From NCBI RefSeq assembly GCF_030531065.1, contig NZ_JAUNOQ010000005.1, positions 62,001 through 126,000 on the forward strand: a DNA stretch of 64,000 bases. The letters are read 5' to 3'. How positions within the stretch are numbered: the first letter of the stretch is position 1; each line of letters begins with the position of its first letter. Below, in pieces: positions 59,658 through 64,000 of this stretch. Source of the stretch: Phascolarctobacterium sp. GTDB lineage: Bacteria; Bacillota; Negativicutes; Acidaminococcales; Acidaminococcaceae. The notes below the pieces were generated by a model. The model searched no databases, was not told the origin of the DNA, and saw only the letters and a list, made by a program, of their open reading frames with translations. The position numbers were made by a program, and so were the translations under genes.

Positions 59658-62039
59658 TTACAGGTCGATTACCGTCGCGCCGCTGCCGCCAGCCTCCAAG
59701 GCCGCCGTTTCCAGCTTTTTCACAAAGCGGTTAGTGTTTAAATAAGCCGTCAGACCAGCGCGCAATGCGCCGGTACCCTTGCCGTGAATCAAGCGCAGCT
59801 GCCCGATACCGGCGATTAAAGCGTCGTCGATGGCCTTATCCACTACGGGAATTGCCTCGTCCAGCGTCATGCCGCGCAAGTCGATTTCCTGCCGTGCGCT
59901 GCCGGACTTCGCCACAAACATCTGATGCGCGTAATTGGCTGCGGCGTTTTTACTAAAGCCCTTGCGCTTCTTGGGCGCGGCGTCCGTGCTAACGGGCTGC
60001 GCTTTCGTCAGCAGGCATTTGGCGGCAGGCACGTTCATTTTCAAAATGCCCACCTGCACCGTTACCTCGCTGCCCTTAACATCGGTAATCACGCCGTTCT
60101 TGCCTAAGGAAATCACAAAGACATTCAACCCCTTCTTCGCCGTTTTAGCGCTTAAAGGCGCGCCCTCCGGCAGCGGAGCGTCCTCGCTCATTGTCTTGTT
60201 CAGCTTTTTGCGCGCTTCCTCCGCCGCCTGCTCCAGCCGCTTAGTGTCGAAGTCCGCCTTCATCGAACGCAGCTCCTTGAGCACCGCTTCGGATTCCCGG
60301 CGGCTGCGGCGGTAAATTTCGTCCGCCTGCTCCCGCGCTTTACGCAGCATTTCGTTCTTGCGCCGTTCAAATTCCGCCTTGGAATAAGCCAGCGCGTTGC
60401 GCAGCTGCTCGCTTTCGCGGCGCAGCTCCTCGATTTCCTTGCTACCGCTTTCGTAACGGCGGCGTTCGCTGTCCAGCTCCTGCAGCACGTTTTCCATATG
60501 CACATGCTCCTGATTCAGCAGCAAACCGGCACGCTCGATAATTCCTTCGCTCAAGCCCAAACGACGGCTGATATTGAAAGCGTTGCTACTACCCGGCACA
60601 CCCATCAGCAGGCGGTACGTCGGCCGCAGCGATACGGGGTCAAACTCCACGCTGGCGTTTTCCATGCCCTCGTGGCCGTAAGCGAAGGTTTTCAGCTCGC
60701 TGTAATGTGTCGTCACCATAGTCAGCACCTTTTGCTCGTGCAAATACTCCAGCATGGACATAGCCAGCGCCGCGCCCTCGTTGGGGTCCGTACCGGCACA
60801 GATTTCGTCCACCAGCACCAGGTCGCCGCTACGCACCTCGTTTAAAATGCTGATAAGATTAGTCATATGAGCCGAAAAGGTACTCAAACTCTGCTCGATG
60901 CTCTGCTCGTCGCCAATGTCGGCATAAACGGCGCGGAACACCGGCAGCTTGGCGCTCAGGGCAGGTATGAACATACCGGTCTGCGCCATTAAGGCGAAAA
61001 CGCCCACGGCCTTCAGCGCCACTGTTTTACCGCCCGTATTGGGGCCGGTAATCAAAAGCATAGTAAAGCGCTCGCCCAGCTCCACGTCCAGCGGCACTAC
61101 CGTATCCTTGTTCAGCAAGGGATGACGTCCCTGCTGAATAGCAACGCCGCCGCCCAGCACCATCATGGGACGCACGGCGTGCTGCTCCTGCGCCAGCAAA
61201 GCCTTGGCGCAGATTACGTCCAGCTTAGTGAAAATTTCCAGCGTCGCCAGCAAGGCGTCAGCTTCCGCGCCTACGTTCTGCGTCAGCTGGCGCAGAATAC
61301 GCTCCACCTCTTCCCGCTCTTCGGCAATATAACGCTTGATATCGTTATTCAGGTTGACAACGGCCAGCGGCTCGATAAACAGCGTCGCGCCCGTGCCCGA
61401 CTGGTCGTGAACGATGCCGGGAAAGTTCATCTTGTATTCCTGCTTAATGGGAATAACATAGCGGTCGCCGCGCATCGTCACCAGATTATCCTGAAAATAT
61501 TTCTGATTATTGGGGTCGTGCAGAATGCTGTCCAGCTTATCCTTGACTCTGTTTTTGGCGATCTGGATAGCCGTGCGTAGGCCGTTGAGCTTGGGCGAAG
61601 CGCTGTCCTTGATTTCGCCGTGCTCGTCAATAGCGCTCTCGATCTGCTTTTCCAGACGCCCGAACTGCTGCATCTCGCCGCTGTATTCGGCCAGGACCGG
61701 CGCAGTTTCGGCATTTGCGCTCAAAAAATCCTTCATAGCGCGCAAAGCCTGCGCCGTAGTCAGCACATGCAGCAGCTCCTCCGGCTCCAGCACGCTGCCC
61801 AGCTCCGCCCGCTTCACGTCCGCCGTAATATTATAGGCTCCGCCGAAAGGAAAGCGCTTCCCCTCGTCCAACAGCCGCAGAGTCTCCGCCGTTTCCTCCT
61901 GCAAGCGCTTAACTCTGCCGAAATCGCTTTCGATCTGCAGCGCCGTTACCGCCTGCTTGCCCAAAAAGGTGGCGGCCTTAGCGGCCAGCATATTTTTTAC
62001 TTTATCAAATTCTAAGGTTTTTATCGCAAAGCGCGCCAT
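59658..62039 (-). CDS. mutS2: Endonuclease MutS2
   Basis: A MutS paralog that in Bacillus splits collided ribosomes and in others limits recombination. The 793 residues start with the helical core (TLEFDKVKNMLAAKAATFLG) and the ATPase domain with Walker A LLITGPNTGGKTVALKAVGV, IGDEQSIEQSLSTFSAHMTN and VDEICAGTDPNEGAALAMSM. A long coiled coil (about 510-620), a KOW-like part and the C-terminal Smr nuclease domain (EIDLRGMTLDEAIP, RLIHGKGTGALRAGL) follow. It has no mismatch-recognition domain. It begins at the stop of the U32 gene. Confidence 0.97.
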   Translation of the reverse strand: MARFAIKTLEFDKVKNMLAAKAATFLGKQAVTALQIESDFGRVKRLQEETAETLRLLDEGKRFPFGGAYNITADVKRAELGSVLEPEELLHVLTTAQALRAMKDFLSANAETAPVLAEYSGEMQQFGRLEKQIESAIDEHGEIKDSASPKLNGLRTAIQIAKNRVKDKLDSILHDPNNQKYFQDNLVTMRGDRYVIPIKQEYKMNFPGIVHDQSGTGATLFIEPLAVVNLNNDIKRYIAEEREEVERILRQLTQNVGAEADALLATLEIFTKLDVICAKALLAQEQHAVRPMMVLGGGVAIQQGRHPLLNKDTVVPLDVELGERFTMLLITGPNTGGKTVALKAVGVFALMAQTGMFIPALSAKLPVFRAVYADIGDEQSIEQSLSTFSAHMTNLISILNEVRSGDLVLVDEICAGTDPNEGAALAMSMLEYLHEQKVLTMVTTHYSELKTFAYGHEGMENASVEFDPVSLRPTYRLLMGVPGSSNAFNISRRLGLSEGIIERAGLLLNQEHVHMENVLQELDSERRRYESGSKEIEELRRESEQLRNALAYSKAEFERRKNEMLRKAREQADEIYRRSRRESEAVLKELRSMKADFDTKRLEQAAEEARKKLNKTMSEDAPLPEGAPLSAKTAKKGLNVFVISLGKNGVITDVKGSEVTVQVGILKMNVPAAKCLLTKAQPVSTDAAPKKRKGFSKNAAANYAHQMFVAKSGSARQEIDLRGMTLDEAIPVVDKAIDDALIAGIGQLRLIHGKGTGALRAGLTAYLNTNRFVKKLETAALEAGGSGATVIDL

Positions 62040-64000
62040 CTACATCACACCTCTAAAATAATGCCCGCGCGTCGTACCCGGCAGATTTTCCGGCGCAGCC
62101 ACCGCGCCGCCCAATACCTGACGGTACAATGCCACCAGCTCGCCCAAACGCGCTTCGTCATAATCGCGCCCGTCGATGCGCAGGCTGGCCACGCCAATTT
62201 CCGCCAGATGCTGCACGTTCGCCAGCAAAGACAGCTCGTGCGCGTTTAAAATGTGCATACGACAGAACTGATCCGTCGCCACAGGGAAGCGGGCCTCCTT
62301 GCGGTCGCCCAAGTACAGCCGCTCGCGGCAGTTAAACTGGCACTGCCCCTCGTGCAGCCTGCCTAAAAAGCTGCCGCCCACGCAATATTCGGAAACCATC
62401 ATTTCCAGGCGTCCCTGAATCATACATTCCAACGGCAGCGGGCTGACGGCAGCCAGATGCTCCACCTGCGCCATAGTCAGCTCCGGGCTGAGTACGGCGG
62501 CCGCAGCGCCGTTTTCCTGCCAGAACTGCAAGGCCTGGCTGTTAAAAATATTCAGCGACATATCCGCGGCCAGCTTCAAGCCCGCATACTTCCGGGCCAG
62601 CGGCCACAAGCCGTTATTATTGATATACACAAGGTCGGGCTCCAGCTGCCGCCACAAATCGAATAATTTATCGAAATAGCCCAGCTGCGCCTCCTTAACG
62701 ATACGCGGCGTAGCGAAAGCCAGCTGCCTGCCGGCCTTGCGGCACAGTTCCGCCGCCTTAACGTAATCCTCATTACTTGGCAGCTGATGATTAAAGCAGT
62801 CGCCGCCGAACAAAATCCGCTCCGCGCCTGCCTGCAAAGCGGCGTTGACCTTGCCCAGGCTGTCGCAATGCACCGTCAGCACGCTGCTTGTACCAGCCCG
62901 CTTATGCGCCTTAGGCTGCAAGGACTCGTCATATTTATGCACAGCCTGACGCGCAGGCGCAAAGGCAGCCAAACGCGCCGCATCCAAAGCCTCGCAGGCC
63001 ATGCGCCGCGCTTCGTTCATTTCGCTCATGGGAACCATCACGCCCTCGTCATGCTCAAAGCGCAGGCTGTTCAAGAAGTATTCCGTCGTCCCCAGACGGT
63101 CTATCTGCTTGCGCACCACGTCGTCGTCCAAAGCGCGCTTGCGGGCGGTCTCCACAATAAAGTCCGTTTCGCCGTAACCGGTATTGCCCTCGTCGTCAGT
63201 CAGCGTTACCGTCATGGGCTGTCCTAATCTGGCCGTCGCCACGGCGTCCACCGGAATGCGGCGTTTAGCGTCCGGCCCGAAGAACTGCTGTGCGTAAGCC
63301 ATCAAGCGGCTGTCCAGCGTGCGGAACACGCGGTCGTTCAGGCGCACGCCGTTAGGCACGTCGATAACTACCTGCTGCCCTGCCGCAGCCGCTTCCACGT
63401 TTTTGCCGTTCAAAAGCATACCGGTAACGGTCGTGCCTACGCGGCCGCCCACGCTGACCCAAAATTCCAAGCCGTCGCCCAGGTGCAGCTCCTTTTCCAG
63501 CTTCACGCTAGCCTTATTGCGCTGCTTGTCCAGCTTCGCCACCCGGCCGATAAGTACGCCGCGGTTATTGGGGCGGCGGTCGCTCATCATTTCCTTGCCC
63601 GGACGGTTGGTTAAATAAGCCGTCGTAAAATCGCGGTTAAAAATTTGCTCGATATTAGCCAAATCCTCCGGCGGCACCTGGTAATCGCCTGCCAGATAGC
63701 TGTCCATAGCGCGGCGGTAAGCATCCACAACCACCGCCACGTATTCGGGCCGCTTCATGCGCCCTTCAATTTTATAGCTGACCACGCCCGCTTCAATCAT
63801 CTGCGGCAGAATCGCCAGCGTATTCATATCCTTGGGGCTCAGCAAATACTGGCCCGCGTCCTTGCCCGCCAGCATATCCTCGTCCTTGCCGTTCAGCAGC
63901 TTATAGGGCAGACGGCAGGGCTGGGCGCAGCGCCCTCTGTTGCCGCTGCGGCCGCCGATTAAGCTGCTCATCAGGCATTGGCCGGAATAGCACACGCACA
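62040..64000 (-). CDS. U32 family protein with DUF3656, RlhA-like (partial)
   Basis: The N-terminal part lies beyond the right edge; at least 653 codons are present. The U32 signature VCYSGQCLMSSLIGGRSGNR followed by GRCAQPCRLPYKLL is at the edge, then VVSYKIEGRMKRPEYVAVVV, a DUF3656-type beta domain, and a second U32-like barrel with CMIQGRLEMMVSEYCVGGSF and QCQFNCRERLYLGDRKEARF. Two such halves match RlhA, which hydroxylates C2501 of 23S rRNA in E. coli; the role is inferred. The stop touches the mutS2 start. Confidence 0.88.
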   Translation of the reverse strand, partial: CVCYSGQCLMSSLIGGRSGNRGRCAQPCRLPYKLLNGKDEDMLAGKDAGQYLLSPKDMNTLAILPQMIEAGVVSYKIEGRMKRPEYVAVVVDAYRRAMDSYLAGDYQVPPEDLANIEQIFNRDFTTAYLTNRPGKEMMSDRRPNNRGVLIGRVAKLDKQRNKASVKLEKELHLGDGLEFWVSVGGRVGTTVTGMLLNGKNVEAAAAGQQVVIDVPNGVRLNDRVFRTLDSRLMAYAQQFFGPDAKRRIPVDAVATARLGQPMTVTLTDDEGNTGYGETDFIVETARKRALDDDVVRKQIDRLGTTEYFLNSLRFEHDEGVMVPMSEMNEARRMACEALDAARLAAFAPARQAVHKYDESLQPKAHKRAGTSSVLTVHCDSLGKVNAALQAGAERILFGGDCFNHQLPSNEDYVKAAELCRKAGRQLAFATPRIVKEAQLGYFDKLFDLWRQLEPDLVYINNNGLWPLARKYAGLKLAADMSLNIFNSQALQFWQENGAAAAVLSPELTMAQVEHLAAVSPLPLECMIQGRLEMMVSEYCVGGSFLGRLHEGQCQFNCRERLYLGDRKEARFPVATDQFCRMHILNAHELSLLANVQHLAEIGVASLRIDGRDYDEARLGELVALYRQVLGGAVAAPENLPGTTRGHYFRGVM

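Overview
Organism. Nearly every gene lies on the minus strand; the only clear plus-strand gene is one tRNA. The housekeeping content and gene order are those of Firmicutes: xseA-xseB-ispA-dxs-tlyA-nadK-argR-recN, Asp23/AmaP/DUF2273, ireB-ruvX-DUF1292-mltG-U32, trmK-nif3, YqeG and YlbF. The window nevertheless encodes two outer-membrane proteins, a classical autotransporter ending in an aromatic residue and a 1,708-residue trimeric autotransporter adhesin. Firmicute housekeeping genes together with an outer membrane point to the class Negativicutes (diderm Firmicutes). The genus cannot be fixed from sequence alone.

Layout. 1-1241: 5' part of purL. 1476-3741: thiamine salvage operon thiD-thiM-thiE. 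3976-9921: transketolase, an orphan TctC-type lipoprotein, a BNR sialidase-like protein and an exported carboxylesterase. 9945-20003: long housekeeping run (Nudix, recN, argR, nadK, tlyA, dxs, ispA, xseB, xseA, a TsaD paralog, nusB). 20023-21404: envelope stress cluster. 21671-27114: efp, M24 peptidase, DUF4911, U32, mltG, DUF1292, ruvX, ireB. 27289-31519: phosphate uptake operon pstS-C-A-B-phoU with a PhoP-like promoter and an internal terminator. 31612-33744: NlpC/P60 hydrolase, glycosyltransferase and rnpB. 34193-37424: autotransporter with a long leader. 37503-39981: nitroreductase, an unknown protein, murB, YlbF. 40034-44629: two-component system coupled to YqeG, a nitrilase and a VanX-type dipeptidase. 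44767-49652: metalloprotease, YhaM, Nif3, TrmK, ABC exporter. 49782-50142: tRNA-Ala with a tandemly repeated tail. 50204-56499: trimeric adhesin and two small exported proteins. 56686-64000: nucleoside kinase, aminotransferase, mutS2 and a partial U32 protein.

Most notable. Both surface autotransporter genes appear to be driven by promoters whose -35 region starts with CTTGT and whose spacer is largely a homopolymeric G tract (8 G for the adhesin, 7 G for the autotransporter), followed by an extended -10 box. This is the layout of slipped-strand phase-variable promoters known from Neisseria, here in a diderm Firmicute. Next to the adhesin region, the last 29 bases of tRNA-Ala plus its terminator are repeated in a perfect 90-base register. 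This resembles the tyrT/rtT tail repeats of E. coli. A palindromic repeat of about 120 bases occurs twice, once inside the autotransporter leader.

How the genes work together. The window supplies isoprenoid precursors (dxs, ispA), NADP (nadK), purines (purL), thiamine phosphate (thiDME) for the two TPP enzymes present (tkt, dxs), phosphate uptake, peptidoglycan synthesis and remodelling (murB, mltG, NlpC/P60, VanX-like), and RNA maturation (rnpB, ruvX, tlyA, trmK, U32 hydroxylases). The surface layer is represented by the two possibly switchable adhesins.
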